NCBI GenBank assembly: GCA_947683625.1
Contig: CANTUR010000049.1
Coordinates: 10,456,501 to 10,520,500, forward strand
DNA length: 64,000 nucleotides
DNA from: Mallotus nudiflorus
Taxonomy: Eukaryota; Streptophyta; Magnoliopsida; Malpighiales; Euphorbiaceae
Direction of reading: 5' to 3'
Shown: in pieces, positions 23,641 to 35,479 of the stretch
Layout of the letters: the number at the start of each line of letters is the position of its first letter
Numbering within the stretch: the first letter of the stretch is position 1
Program-made: the position numbers and the translations under genes
The notes under the pieces: model-generated
What the model saw: the letters and a program-made list of their open reading frames with translations, nothing else
Database searches by the model: none
Told to the model about the DNA's origin: nothing

Positions 23641-23959
23641 ATATCCTTATAGTGAATTTTCCTTGCTCTTCTTCTTTAGTAAGATGTTGAGTTTTCAGAA
23701 GAAAGCAGTGCAAGTATATTGTTTTTAGATAGATGGAGTCCACATCAGTGTACATTTGTGTGAGTTTGGTGCATATCTTATGGTCAAATGAAATTTTAAG
23801 ATTGTAGAAGTAAGTGTGTAGTCTTAAAGTGTGCGTAAAACCACAAAAGAGAGTGTGAAAGGGGGAAGTGAACATGACTACGCGTGGGGGGCGCATGATC
23901 ACATGGTTATGCTTATGGTCACGCGCTAGGTGCATGGTCACACACTTCCCCCTCTGAGC
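23641..23959 (-). other. Element C 3' internal remnant
   Basis: Read on the minus strand it matches D 46500-46760: GTGTGGTTTTAC, CACCAAACTCACACAAATGTACA, then a block ending near 23645. D's 3' repeats and LTR U3 (46760-48690) are deleted here, and the remnant joins straight into the LTR. Confidence 0.55.
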
Positions 23960-23969
23960 TTATTTAAAT
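23960..23969 (+). promoter_or_regulatory. TATA-like box of antisense PMD gene (C)
   Basis: TTATTTAAAT lies 134 bp before the ATG at 24103. The D copy has the same element (46470-46480, minus) 131 bp before its ATG. Conserved position in two copies supports a core promoter. GC-rich CATGGTCAC-type motifs lie just upstream (23885-23945). Confidence 0.5.
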
Positions 23970-24102
23970 GGCTATTTTCAGAGGTCTTGGGAGGCTTTAT
24001 CCAGACTTATTTGAGTGTTTTCTGACTTTTCTTGACCCTTTTCATGTTTTGGATGCTTTCTGCTCTATTTTGCTTATGTACTTCCATTTTCTTTTACGTA
24101 AA

Positions 24103-27100
24103 ATGGAGTTCCACAACATTCCTAAGGGTTTGGAGTAAATTTTTATTGATATTGATCTTGATCTTGAGGGTGACTTTATAGAGGCTACTAGAGTTGGGAC
24201 GTCTGTAGTTGAGACTAGCACATATGGTGCTTAGAGTTCTTAGCCTTCTAGGCTTTCTCGGGGAGATCTAATCCCCATGGTTCATATCTTGGAGACTCAT
24301 TCTTGGGTTCATCATCGTCTTGAGGTAGGTCTCTCTTCGCTTTTATTTTTTAAAGCCTGTTTATTTATTATTTTTGTTGTATGAGGTTGTCGTGGCTATA
24401 GCTTTGTAGCTCTTGCTTTAATTATATGTTTAGCTTTATTGTAAATGTTGGTAGTTGATAGCTCTTATTTTAGTTTCTCTTCATGATTGTTTTCTTGCAG
24501 CGATGCTTTCCTTTTCGACCTTTACCATTATTTAATCCTGTTAAGTGATAAAGAAAGATGTGTTAGTATTTAGTAGTTGTGAAAATGTTTGATAGCATAC
24601 CTATTGTTTGTAGCCCTATAGGTATATTACTGTGCTACCTAGTAGTTTTAACATGGTCAACATGTACTATTAGGGTCTCCTGATGTGCGTGAAGCAGATG
24701 GTTGCTAGGAAGGGCTTCAATGGAGTGATTACTACATTGTCTTATGACTCATTTGCATCGAGTCAGATTGCTATATATGCATTGATAGAGTGGTGGATGG
24801 ACATGACATATACTTTCCATTTGTCTATTAGGGAGATAACTATTACCTCGCTAAACTTTGCTACTATCATGGGCTTAAGCTTTCCTAGAGAGCCCATCCT
24901 TTTAATGATGAGGAGTGTTCCACTACTATGGCAAGGAGGCATCTCACAAGAGATTTGCTCAAGGTAGTAACTCTTATGAAGTTTGGTTACCCGTATTTCA
25001 CTAGATACATCGAGTTTATTTCTTCCATGTGGGCTTTGTATGATGATGGTTTTGTCTCAATGAAGCAACTGGCCCATTGCTTTTTATTTTATTTACAGAG
25101 TCTTATTATCTTCCCTAACCTTTCAGGTATGGGTGATTTGAGATTATTTCCTGTCTTGAGGGACCTGGATGGCTTACCGAGGTATTATTGGGGTACTTCT
25201 ACCTTTGCTCATATGTACTTGGGTTTTGATGTAGCATGTTGAGGCAGCTCAAAGATCTACAGATGTTTATTCATGCTAGACATGAGTAGGAATTCTATTG
25301 TCCATTGTCTTGCTCTTGGTTTGTTATTTATGGCCCTTTGATTTTGACAAATATGGGCGTATGAGTTTGGGATTCTCTCCCATTTGTCCTTTAAGTAGTT
25401 CCTAAAGGATGGCTTCCCTCATTATTCTTGTTGGATAAGGAAGACTATAGATTTGATCAAGGATTGCATGGTAGCCCGAGACCACATGAGGAGGCTATCC
25501 CTTGATTAGGTATGTCTAAGTCCTATTGTGCCAGTTGTTCCTTTCTTTAGGATTATTTATTTATCATTACCCTTTAAGCAAATCTTTCTTTGTTGGTGGT
25601 GTTAGTGATATGCATTAGGTCAATCATTTGTGATTATGTATTGACTTTCTTATTTTATTAATAAAGAGGTATTATATTATCATTTGATTTTATGATAATT
25701 ACATGAATGGTTAATTCTTACTAAGGCCATCAAGTATGTGACTTGATAGTAAAACCCTTAGATTAAAATAAGAGTTCTATTCTAATTATCCCTAGCCATT
25801 TATTCATTATATGAATATTAAAGTATTAAGGCTAGTATGATGTTGACTGATGGTTATGTTTTACTAATCATAAATATGAGATATTAAGTCAACTCATAGG
25901 TACATGATGAGAGATCATGTACTGGATTGACCCACTATGAGAATACTACATAGATTATTGTCATAAGTATTTCTTATCACATTAATTTTATTTCGGTCCT
26001 TTGACCTTGAAATCATCATGGATTTCTACATAGCTATTTTATGTTTTGACACATTCTAACATTGTCTTTAACCGGATGATTAAAAGAATGTTGTTGGATA
26101 TAAAATTAGTTATGTGAGGAATGTGAGTGATTTAGAAGGAATTTATCCCTCATTAATATGAGAAAGATATCTAGAGGCCCCTTGATGAGATAGACTGAAT
26201 GAAAATGCATGGCCATGCTGAAATGAATTGATAAAGAGTTATCATTTTCAGTCTACTTGGAATCAAGTCATAATATTGAACTATATAAGGATGACATTCT
26301 ATGCCTTATGTTCAATTAAGATATCATGTGATAAAGGGACAATAAAATTCACTGTAATTAGGTTATGTCGGATTATTGACTTCACATGACTTGGGTAGTC
26401 ATAATGTCTTGCTAGAGGCCACTTATGACTTGTAGGCCTAAATAGAGATTTAGGCCCACTGCCAATGTTATGTGAACCTACAGGGTCACACACTTAGAAC
26501 AAGCCCAAAACGGATATGGGTTTAATAAGCCCAAAATAAACTCTGTGGAAATAAATAATTAAATTGTTTTATTTATTTATTTGTTTGTTTATTTATTTAA
26601 GATAAATGTTATTTTAAATAAATAAATAAGATATTATTTTTTATTTATTTTTAAACAAAATCAGAATATAATAAATGGAAAATTACCAAAAGGTTATTGG
26701 TAAGTGAAACCCTAACTTGGAGTCTATAAATATGTTATATTCTCTAGGGTTTCACAGACTTGTTTTTAGCCTCCAAATTCGTTTTCTTTCCTCTTAGAAA
26801 ACAAAGACAGAGTTTTTCCTTTTGTTCTTGATTTGTGAGACAGTCAAGAGGTTGCTAGCACACACACTCAAATTCGTTTTGTGAAGGGCTATTCGTGTGG
26901 ATACCTATAGAGGACGCATCCTTTTGGAGACGTCTTGATCCGAACAACCAAGCCAAAAAGCTCGAGGTAAGGTGTCACCGGTGTGAACCTCCTCTCATCC
27001 TTCCAGAGAATCTTGCCTCTTCTGCGTTTTGGTAAGATTATTAAAACCCTAGATTTAATCAATTAGTCGAATTATATGGATCCTGGCTTGGGAACGTGAC

Positions 27101-28191
27101 AAAATTTTAATTTTTCCGCTGCGTTTGCATCACGGAACCCAACAGGTGGGTGGCTAAATCTCATTAGATGATAAAGATGGTGGCTACATGGTAGTTGATA
27201 GAGAGACAAGTGTTGCTTTCTAGCCTCGTTGGTAGGGTGTGGTATTTGGGTAAGTGAGTCCATCATTAGTGGGATAGCCCATATATGAGGAGAGTTCCTG
27301 CTCCTTCCCCTAAGGACATTTTCTAGGGTCATGAGCTCTGTGGCGATGATCATGCTACTGTTATGACAGGATTCCCCTCTAAGGGCTTTTTGGAGAGTGA
27401 GGGTTTCCTTTATATTGATGCATCTCGTCCCTCAGGTTTAAGGGCTAGGCCATTACACGGGTTATCGAGAGTTGCTTATTCTAACTTGGTAAGCTTTTAT
27501 TCTTGGTTTAGTGCAAGCATGTAGCAAACTTTATTAGTAATAAACTATAATTGACATGGGTTATGAGAGCTTATCTGCAGTGACATCAAAAGAGGTTTGG
27601 GTCCCACTTTGAGGATGATAAGGGCATGCTATGCACTAAGGCGACTACTCATGCTAGTGGTGTGGCTTCTAGTAGCACTATCCTTGGGGATTTGACAGTT
27701 TAACCATCTTTGTCTTTTCTTAGGACGAATATCCTTAGTAGAGTAGTGAGCTTTGATTTTCCTACACCTAGCTTTCCTCAGTCAGGTGTTGTTCCTGCTG
27801 ATGCTACCCACGTTCATGTTCATATTCTTCTCTTTTTCTTACCTATGTTTCATTTGTAAGTGGTGGTTAACTTATTTACTTGCTTTTAAAGATTCCTATC
27901 TCCTCTTACCAATATTGGTATACTATTGCAGGTAGTTCATATAGTGCTTTTTGGAGTTTTCTACCACTAAAAGGGTATACCTTCTTTATTAAACCTGTTT
28001 ATTTTATGCACATGTTTTATATATGAGTGTATGATATGCAATGTGGAATGTAGGTTGAGCACCATCTTGCTAGTCGTGAATGGGAGAGAAAGCATTCAGC
28101 TTATCGTGACTGCATTAGTGAGCTGGCATCATGGCTATCATCCCTTACGATGAACGATGATGAGTCAAGATCAGATGAGGGGGATGCTTGA
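24103..28191 (+). pseudogene. Plant mobile domain (PMD) gene, six exons, antisense inside element C
   Basis: Exons by comparison with D and E: 24103-24324, 24614-25281, 25351-25509, 27168-27488, 27581-27811, 28054-28191, about 580 codons, all introns phase 0. Exon 1 starts MEFHNIPKGLE. Exon 2 holds the PMD core: IYALIEWWMDMTYTFHLSIR (family: ALVERWRPETHTFHL), LNFATIMGLSF, then QLAHCFLFYLQSLIIFPNLS and LRDLDGLPRYYWGTSTFAHM. Defects: TAA in exon 1, several TAG/TGA, a 1-bp deletion near 24900, donor and acceptor of intron 2 mutated. A solo LTR sits in intron 3. PMD proteins are plant-specific, known as host genes and transposon passengers; biochemical role unknown. It runs opposite to C's pol. 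Confidence 0.8.
25600..27144 (+). mobile_element. 1.55-kb solo LTR, copy 2, inside an intron of the PMD gene
   Basis: Perfect 5-bp duplication GGTGG (25595-25599 and 27145-27149). Ends are TGTTAGTGATATGCA and CGGAACCCAACA. A TATA-like box TCTATAAATATG lies near 26722. It is the inverted counterpart of 13444-14990. The host intron spans 25510-27167, so both splice sites and the reading frame of the PMD gene are spared. Confidence 0.85.
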
Positions 28192-28369
28192 GCAGGACCA
28201 TTGCTTACATTTAATGGCAGCCACAACTGATGTAGTTATTTAAGAGTTAGGTGTAGGTTTTTTTATTTGTGGTTTGCTTTGTTGTATCATTTTCCTGAGG
28301 TTATGGACTATGGGTTTTGTCCCACTTATTGTATTATATTTGTATGATGATGACTGTATATGCTTTATG

Positions 28370-28870
28370 ATGTGTATAATTGATGATGATGTTTGCCATT
28401 ACCATCATCTACCTTTTTTGCCTAAGGCATCTCCTTTTGGAGCTTTTCGCATATAGCTGGGTTTTCTTTTTCTTCCCTTTTTTACCTATGGTGTCTCTTT
28501 TTAGATTTTTTCACACCTAGCTAGGTTCTTTTTACAATAGTAGTTGGTCTCAAAGGGTGAGCTTAGAGAGGATGGTAAGAACCATGGTCATGCAATGAAA
28601 GAAAATGCAAAGGATGCTTGATGCAATTTATAATGATAAAATTCATTGCACTTTTCAAAGAGTTTTTGCATAAATTGGCAATCATTCTCATTTCACTATA
28701 ATCATTTAAGAAAAGCATAGCTGCATTCGTACAAATTTTGAACTTGAGGTTACCCTTGTCCTTAACTAGCCTTCTCATGTTTTCTGGTTAAGTATTTTAT
28801 CTCTTTCCTTAATTTTTGCATGAGCTACCATTTTTAGGTTTTCAACTCAGCGAGATGAATTTTTTTTATG
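28370..28870 (-). repeat. Element C post-pol spacer with tandem repeat
   Basis: On the minus strand: CCTAGCTAGGTGTGAAAAAATCTAAAAAGAGACACC repeated with variation (28535-28410, split here), then the CTCGCTGAGTTGAAAACC block near 28850. Counterpart of 5180-5680 and 43169-43690. Confidence 0.55.
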
Positions 28871-28872
28871 CC

Positions 28873-29610
28873 TTAGATGTAGTACTTCTTCAAGCGGTCT
28901 ATATTGATAGGTTTGGAGAATTCATTGCCTTTAGAATCCATTAGCTTGACAGCTCCCTTTGATAGGACATGTTTGACCAGGTATGGGCCTTCCTAGTTTA
29001 GTCTGAATTTCTCTCTAGGATGTTCTATCTTGTTTGCTTTAACACCTAGTCTCCTGTTTTCACACTTTTGTTTTTTACTTTTATGTTGAATGACTTGGCT
29101 AGTCAAGATTAATACAACTATGTGTGGTATAGAGCCTTAAGCCTTTGGTTGTCTAAGAGAGTGAGATTTTTGTGCCTCTATTGAGCCCACTGTACTTCTG
29201 GTAATTTGGATTCAATAGCTACCAAAGAGACTTAATTTCTATTTCGATTAGAAGAACTGCTTCTGACCCATACACTAATGAGAAAGGAGTTGCTCCTGTT
29301 GAAGTTCTGACTGTCATTCGATACCCCCATAAGGCATATGGCAATCTGTCTACCCAGTCGTCATAAGTCTGAGTCATCTTTGATAAGTTCTTTTTTATGT
29401 TCTTGTTTGCAACTTTGACGTCCCCATTCACTTGTGGTCAGTAAGGAGAAGATCTGTGATGTTCCACCTTATAACTCCTCAGTAGCTCTTTAACTTCCCC
29501 TTGGAATTGGACACCGTTATTAGAGAAGATGTGATGGGGGATCCCATATCAAAAGAACATGTTTCTTTTGATGAACTTAACCACTTCCTTTGTTCCTATC
29601 CTTGCAAATA
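28873..29610 (-). pseudogene. Element C integrase, distal half
   Basis: Reads IFSNNGVQFQGEVKELLRSY, then NGDVKVANKNIKKNLSKMTQ. The second catalytic D is N, and the catalytic E region reads K (G-to-A). It continues DWVDRLPYALWGYRMTVRTS and TGATPFSLVYGSEAVLLIE, the conserved C-terminal part. It ends RLKKYYI and stop at 28873. Frame is broken repeatedly. It continues at 31812 across the solo LTR. Confidence 0.8.
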
Positions 29611-31811
29611 TGTAGATGATGGGGTTTAGTGCGCGTTTAAGATCTTAGCAATTGCGACACTATTTGAGCTTAGGGCTGTAGAGAACACACTAACCATTAT
29701 CACAAAGACATGGCATGAAGATAAGGAGTCTCCACTTAGGGTAATAACTAGGAAAAATTGAAAAATGGTGGTACTCGATTCCCAAAAAGAAAGCCAACAC
29801 CATAACTAGGAGATTCTAGATGTGGAATACTAACTTCGTTTAGTCTTTTGTTCTTTTAGAATTACTTCATGAATTACTATCTTACTCTTTATTTACATGC
29901 AATTTCATATAAACTCTTATTAAAATAATCAACTCCAAGCAAACTAGTTATGAAATATACAAGCAAATAATGCATTCATCATAATCCTTAGGTTAGTGTA
30001 ATCTACATTGATTTTAATTAAATGAGCTAAATCTATATGTTTTAATTTATAAGTGAGCCTAAAGACTAATGGGCCTAATTCTTATTTAATTTTAATTAAG
30101 TGAACCTAAGTCTATTTATTTTAATTCTAAAAATGGGCCTAAATCTACAAATTATGAAGTATTTAAATTAATGGGTCTAATCCTACATATTTTATTTCTA
30201 AATTGATCTTAAGTCTACAAATTATGGAAAAGGCTTAAATTAAATGGGATAAGTTTAAATAAATTAAATTAAGTGGGCCTATGTCTAAATTAACTAAATG
30301 GGCCTAAATTATGTTTAACCTAAATCTAATTAATTATGGGCCTAATATGCATTTTATTAATTAAACCTAAATATAAATTTATTTAAATGGGTTAAAGACT
30401 AATGTGGGCTTAGGGCCCAAAACATATAAACATAAACAAACAAGCCCAAAAAATAATAAAAAATATCAAAACAAACAAATAAAAGATCAAACAATTAATT
30501 TAATTTATTCTAAAAACCCTAATTTAATTAAAGTGACCATGAACAATAAATAAAATGATTAACAAACAACCTTAATTCTAACCACTTAAATCTAATCCAA
30601 TTTTAATTAAAAAAACTTAATTCTCTTTATAGCCATTAATTTTAATGAATTACCCAATTAGAACCATAATTTTCTAACCAATTAATTAAAATAAAACACA
30701 CAAGCACACACACCAAATTTCATTATTCCCACTATTGAGGCTATTACAAATAACTATTGAACATAACAGGAAAAGAAAATTAATAAAACCCAAAAATAAT
30801 AAAAAATCAAATAATGATAAACAAACTAAATAAATAAAAAAAACCCTAGAAATTATATTTAGCTACAAGGTTCCATTCATGGCATTCCATGGACCTTCAT
30901 GGATTTTATTCTTTGAGTAAACTCATGAAGTGATCCTCTCCACAATCACCAACAAAAATAAACAATGGTTAGTAAATAAATAAAATAACAATAAAAATTA
31001 AGTAAAACTAAAATTCATAGGAACAAATAATAAAATAAAAATAATAGAGAATAAAGAATGAGAAGATGATTATGGATGCACTGTGGTTGGCTCCTCATAC
31101 TAAAATCAATCAGTGTTATTTTTAGTAGGCCTTCAAGAAACTTGTTATTCTTTTCTCCAAGATATCTTGCTCCTTGCTTCAAAAATATTAATAAATCACA
31201 GAGAGAAAAAAGTCTCCAGGAAAGAGAGAGCTCAAAAAGTCAAGTCTAGGTAAAAAGAGAAATATAAAAATCACAAGAGAGGTCCCCTTTTCAAGAGCCT
31301 AAGCTCTCCTTTTATAGGAAAAATAAAAAAACCCTAGGTTCTATACATAAAAAGAGTTCTAATTTTAAAAGGACTTTATTTCCTGAGAATTTAGATAAAT
31401 CCTAAAATAAATTTAAGAAAAATTTTAGCCAATCAAAATTCATAAAAACATATTTATTTTCTATAAAAATATAAAAAAATGGACGAAAAAATATAATTCC
31501 AACTGGAATTGTGTAATTCCTATCGAAATTGTGTAATTTTGATTAAAATTACACAATTCTGATTGGAATTCTATGATTCTAATTTTTTAAACTTTTAATT
31601 ATAAAAGACACTTGAAAGAATTTAAAATTTTCAATTAGGTCTTAAAAAGTATTACAATTAAGTCCTTAAAAAATCATTAAACTCTTATTGAAAATGCATT
31701 CAGACTTTTGATGTTTCAAACTTTAAGTGTTGAAGACCTACTTATAACATTTTCATCATTGGAGTCCTTTATTGCATCTATATTTTATTATCCCAAAATT
31801 GGGTGTTTACA
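29611..31811 (-). mobile_element. Family II solo LTR inserted in element C integrase
   Basis: Ends TGTAGATGATGGGGTTTAG and CCCAAAATTGGGTGTTTACA. Flanks AAATA (29606-29610) and GAATG (31812-31816) are best explained as a 5-bp AAATG duplication with one change in each copy. F's uninterrupted sequence near 16040 (CCTTGTAAATGATTCTACTT) shows the empty site. TATA-like CCTATAAAAGG on the minus strand at 31308-31318. Length 2201 bp, no internal region. Confidence 0.85.
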
Positions 31812-34085
31812 GAATGATTTTGCTTCAACCCATTTTGTAAAGTAGTCCATTGCCACTAAGATGAACCTATGTTTATTTAAGGTTGTCGGGTGGATTTCCC
31901 TAATTATGTCTAGTCCCCATGCTTAGAAGGGCCATGGACAGGAGATTTAGTTTAGTTATGCTGGGGGAAGGTGACTGACATTCCCATAGATCTGACACTT
32001 GTGGCATTTCCTTATAAATTTGATGTAGTCTTCCATCATCATCATCTAAAAAAATCCTTATCTGATTAGCTTCTTAGCCAAGATTTTTCCATTCATTTAT
32101 AGACCATAAACACCCTCATGTACTGTTTTTACTACTCTTGCAACCTCAATTCAATCTAGACATCAAAGTTATAAACCATATGAGGTTCTTCTATATAATA
32201 CATTATGGTATGATGTGGATTTTGATGCTAGTTGTTGAATGACTACATTGTCTCTTTCATCTGCTTGATCAGGATAGGCTCGTTCCTTCAAATATCTCTG
32301 GATGTTATAGAACCAAGGCTTTTCAGCTGCTTTTGTCTTCTCTATTCTACAGTGTTTATGAGAAGACTATCATAATCTGAGTAGAATGAGGGGGCTTCAT
32401 AGGCATTTTATATGGCCCTTCCCATACTAACGCTAGGGAAGCAAGTGCATCTACCATTTGATTGTAGTTCCTAGGGAGATGAATGAATCTACATTTTTAG
32501 AACGATATAGTGAGTAGCCTCAAGTGGCCCAGATAAGGCTTTAAATGCTGCTCTTTCAGTTCCCCCTCTTACGTGGCATGATTGATTACTAGCATGGAAT
32601 CTCCAAAGATTTTAACTTATGTGACATGTAGGGTTATTAGTGCTTCTATTGCAAGTATGCATGCCTTGTATTATGCTTCATTATTTATGACTCTGAACTC
32701 AAGTTTTTTAGCAATTGGTACTACTTCACCTTTTGGAGATTATAATATAACACCAACTCCTGGGCCGAACAGATTGATTGCATCGTCAAAGTACATGTGC
32801 CATCATTGGATTTCAATAGCTGAGCTAAGGTCATTTCGGAAGTCTAGTTTGATTTATTCTAAGTTGGGAATGGGGTTGAGAGTTAGAAATTTAGTCACTA
32901 CTCTCCCTTATACTGCCTTTTTAGTAAAACATTGCACGTTTAATTCTATTAGCAGTACAAGCCACTTAGCAAGTTTTTCTATTAGAGAGGGAGCTTCATA
33001 GAGGTACTTCATTGGTCCATTTTAGACATGACCTGTATTTTGTAAGATTAATGTAGTGTCTAAGTTTCTTCATTGCCTATACCATTGCCAGACATATCTG
33101 TTTGACTTGGTTGTACTTCTCCTCATATGGCAGCATCTTCTTGCTCAAGTAGTAGATTGCGTTTTCTACTTTCGTTTCTCCCTCTTAGGCTAACATTGTA
33201 CTAATTGCATTTCCTTTGATGGCCAAAAATAGGATTAGAGACATCCTTAGTTTAGGTGGTATTAGAACTAGTGAGTTGGCTAGGTAGCTTCTGATATAGT
33301 CAAATGCTAGCTGACACTGTTCATTCCATTCAATTGACTAATCTTTTTCTGAGTAGCTTGAAAATCGGTTCACACACTGCTATTAACTTAACGATGAATT
33401 TGTTGATGAATTGTAGTTTCCCTAAAAACCCTATAATTTCTTTCTCTATTTTTGGCACTGGCATCTCTCTAATGGATTTTTCTCTGTTTAGATCCATTTC
33501 AATCCCATTCTAATTGACAATATACCCTAGCATCTTTCTTAAAGTAACCCTGAATATGCATTTCTTCATATTTAGCCTGAGACTATACTTTTTAACCTTT
33601 TAAGGAAAATTTTAACTTCAGAGTGATGTTCTTCTTTGGTTCATGATTTGACCATCACGTGATCGATGTATACCTCCACTTTTTTATGTATCATGTCATT
33701 GACCATTGTAGTCACCATTCTCTGGTAGGTTGCTCCTATATTCTTTACTCCAAAAGGCATTACCTTATAGTAGTAAGTACCCCATTATATTATGAAAGCT
33801 ATCTTTGCTTTGTTGATAATGGCCATTAGGATCTAATTGCACCCAAAGAATCCATCCATGAAGGAGTACATTGCACATATGATGGTGTTGTCAACCAGTA
33901 TGTCTATGTGAGATAATGGGAAATCATCCTTTAGGCAAACCTTGTTTAGATCTTTATAGTCGACAGAGATTCTAACCTTCCATCTTCCTTTGATACTGGC
34001 ATCACATTTAATGACCATTCTGGATAGTCTACTACCTCTAACAATTTTGCTTTGATCGACATAACCATCATTGATCATGGAAACC
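31812..34085 (-). pseudogene. Element C RT, RNases H and integrase N-terminal part
   Basis: From 34078 on the minus strand: VRISVDYKDLNKVCLKDDFP, then ILVDNTIICAMYSFMDGF of the RT palm. The catalytic motif reads YIDHVM, so one aspartate is lost. RNase H follows (LFLAIKGNAISTMLA, NAIYYLSKKMLPYEEKYNQV). Archaeal-like RNase H and NYNQMVDALASLALVWEG lie at 32800-32400. The integrase zinc domain is near 32200-31980. Dozens of stops and shifts. Confidence 0.8.
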
Positions 34086-34230
34086 TATAATCCTAGTGGG
34101 ACCACATTTAGATAGGTAATAATGTTGTTTATTTCAGCAGGAATTGTAACGACCTTTGCATTTAGAGGGAACTTGATATTCTAATGCATAGTGGAAGGTA
34201 TGCCCCTTAGTGGGTGGAACCAAGGTCTTC

Positions 34231-34590
34231 CTAGTAGTAGCGCAAAGTCAAAGAGATGTCCAGGATAGTAAATTCCTTTTTTGATTCGATATCTCCTACT
34301 ATAACTACTACTTTAAAAGTGTCGATAACTAGCTTCTTCGAATCATCGTAGGCTTGTATAACCACATTGGAGTATTCCAGGTTTTCAAAATTCATCATGA
34401 ACTTATGTAGTAACATTAGAGGGAAAATATTAATGGCAGACCCATCATCTACCATAACACATGGGGTCTTCTTAGTCTTGACAATTGCTTGTATAAAGAG
34501 AGGACGATTGTGGACCCTTCCCTCGAGCGGTAAATCTTTATATAAAAAGGTGATTGCATTGGAAGGAGCTTTCATTAGGGAGGTTATCAT
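34231..34590 (-). pseudogene. Element C aspartic protease region
   Basis: 119 open codons with CVMVDDGSAINIFPLMLLHK; the DDGSAIN string is the retropepsin active-site region of plant gypsy elements (usually V-D-x-G-S). Further conserved parts are VVVIVGDIESKKEFTILDIS and, just beyond, LLGRPWFHPLRGIPSTMH. It belongs between gag and RT. The connector present in D and F is missing between here and 34080. Confidence 0.75.
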
Positions 34591-35479
34591 CTTGTAAGGT
34601 GAGGCATCAGTGGCAATCTTTGCTTCATCTAGTGCTCTGACTAAGGCATTTCTGTGCTTCTTGGACTCTATGAGTAAGTCCCAAATACTGGCTTGTGCAT
34701 GAGTTTTCTTAAGCTATTTGAGGATGGTGTTTTCTTCTTTAATTGGAGCTTGATCTTTTGCTACTTCTTTCTCTTTAGAGGGTTCCTTCTCTTTCTCAAT
34801 AGGTTGATATACCCAGCCACTATGAGTTACATGGTTAACTGCTAGTGAGGGATTCTTAGTTGCTTGCTTATTTACTTTTGTACTACTATTTTAGTCCCAA
34901 ACAATGATTTTAGGATCATCAGAGTTTTACCATATATCTATCCCCATGATCTATAGGTTTTGAAGCTGAATAGTACTATCCATCCCATCTTCATTGTCAA
35001 ATTCTTCTCCCCACCCTAAGGGTGTTATGTCGTCTAAGAGTGTGTAAGTAGTAGGAGGTTCCATGTACTTGACTTTGTAGTCAAACTTCCCAGATGATTG
35101 GCCTAATAGATCCCATACTTCATGGTTATTATTGAGATTCTTATATGTGTCTACTTCTTATGAGTAAGGGCAATCAATCACTTTATTGTTCATAGGAAGA
35201 GTTATATCCCTAGCCCTTTTTTGCATCATTAAGTGGGGAAGGAACTTCTAAGGCATTGGAGTGTGTTTAAAGGTAGAAGGGCATTGTTCATCTTCACTAG
35301 AAACATAAGGATTAAGAATGGGTTTTAGGGGTTTGTCTTTTAAGGGCTTATATTGGGTTCCTTGTATGGCTTGGACTGCTTTTTTTAACAAGGTCTTCTA
35401 GTATATTTGAGGAGATCATGCTAATAGTTTGTAGAGGCATGTTTCGATAGGGAGAGGATTGGTCTTAATACTGAGTCAT

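Noticed and set aside
32582..33001. 139-codon plus-strand frame over C pol
   Set aside because: It is the antisense shadow of the archaeal-like RNase H of element C; the sense translation carries the conserved motifs.
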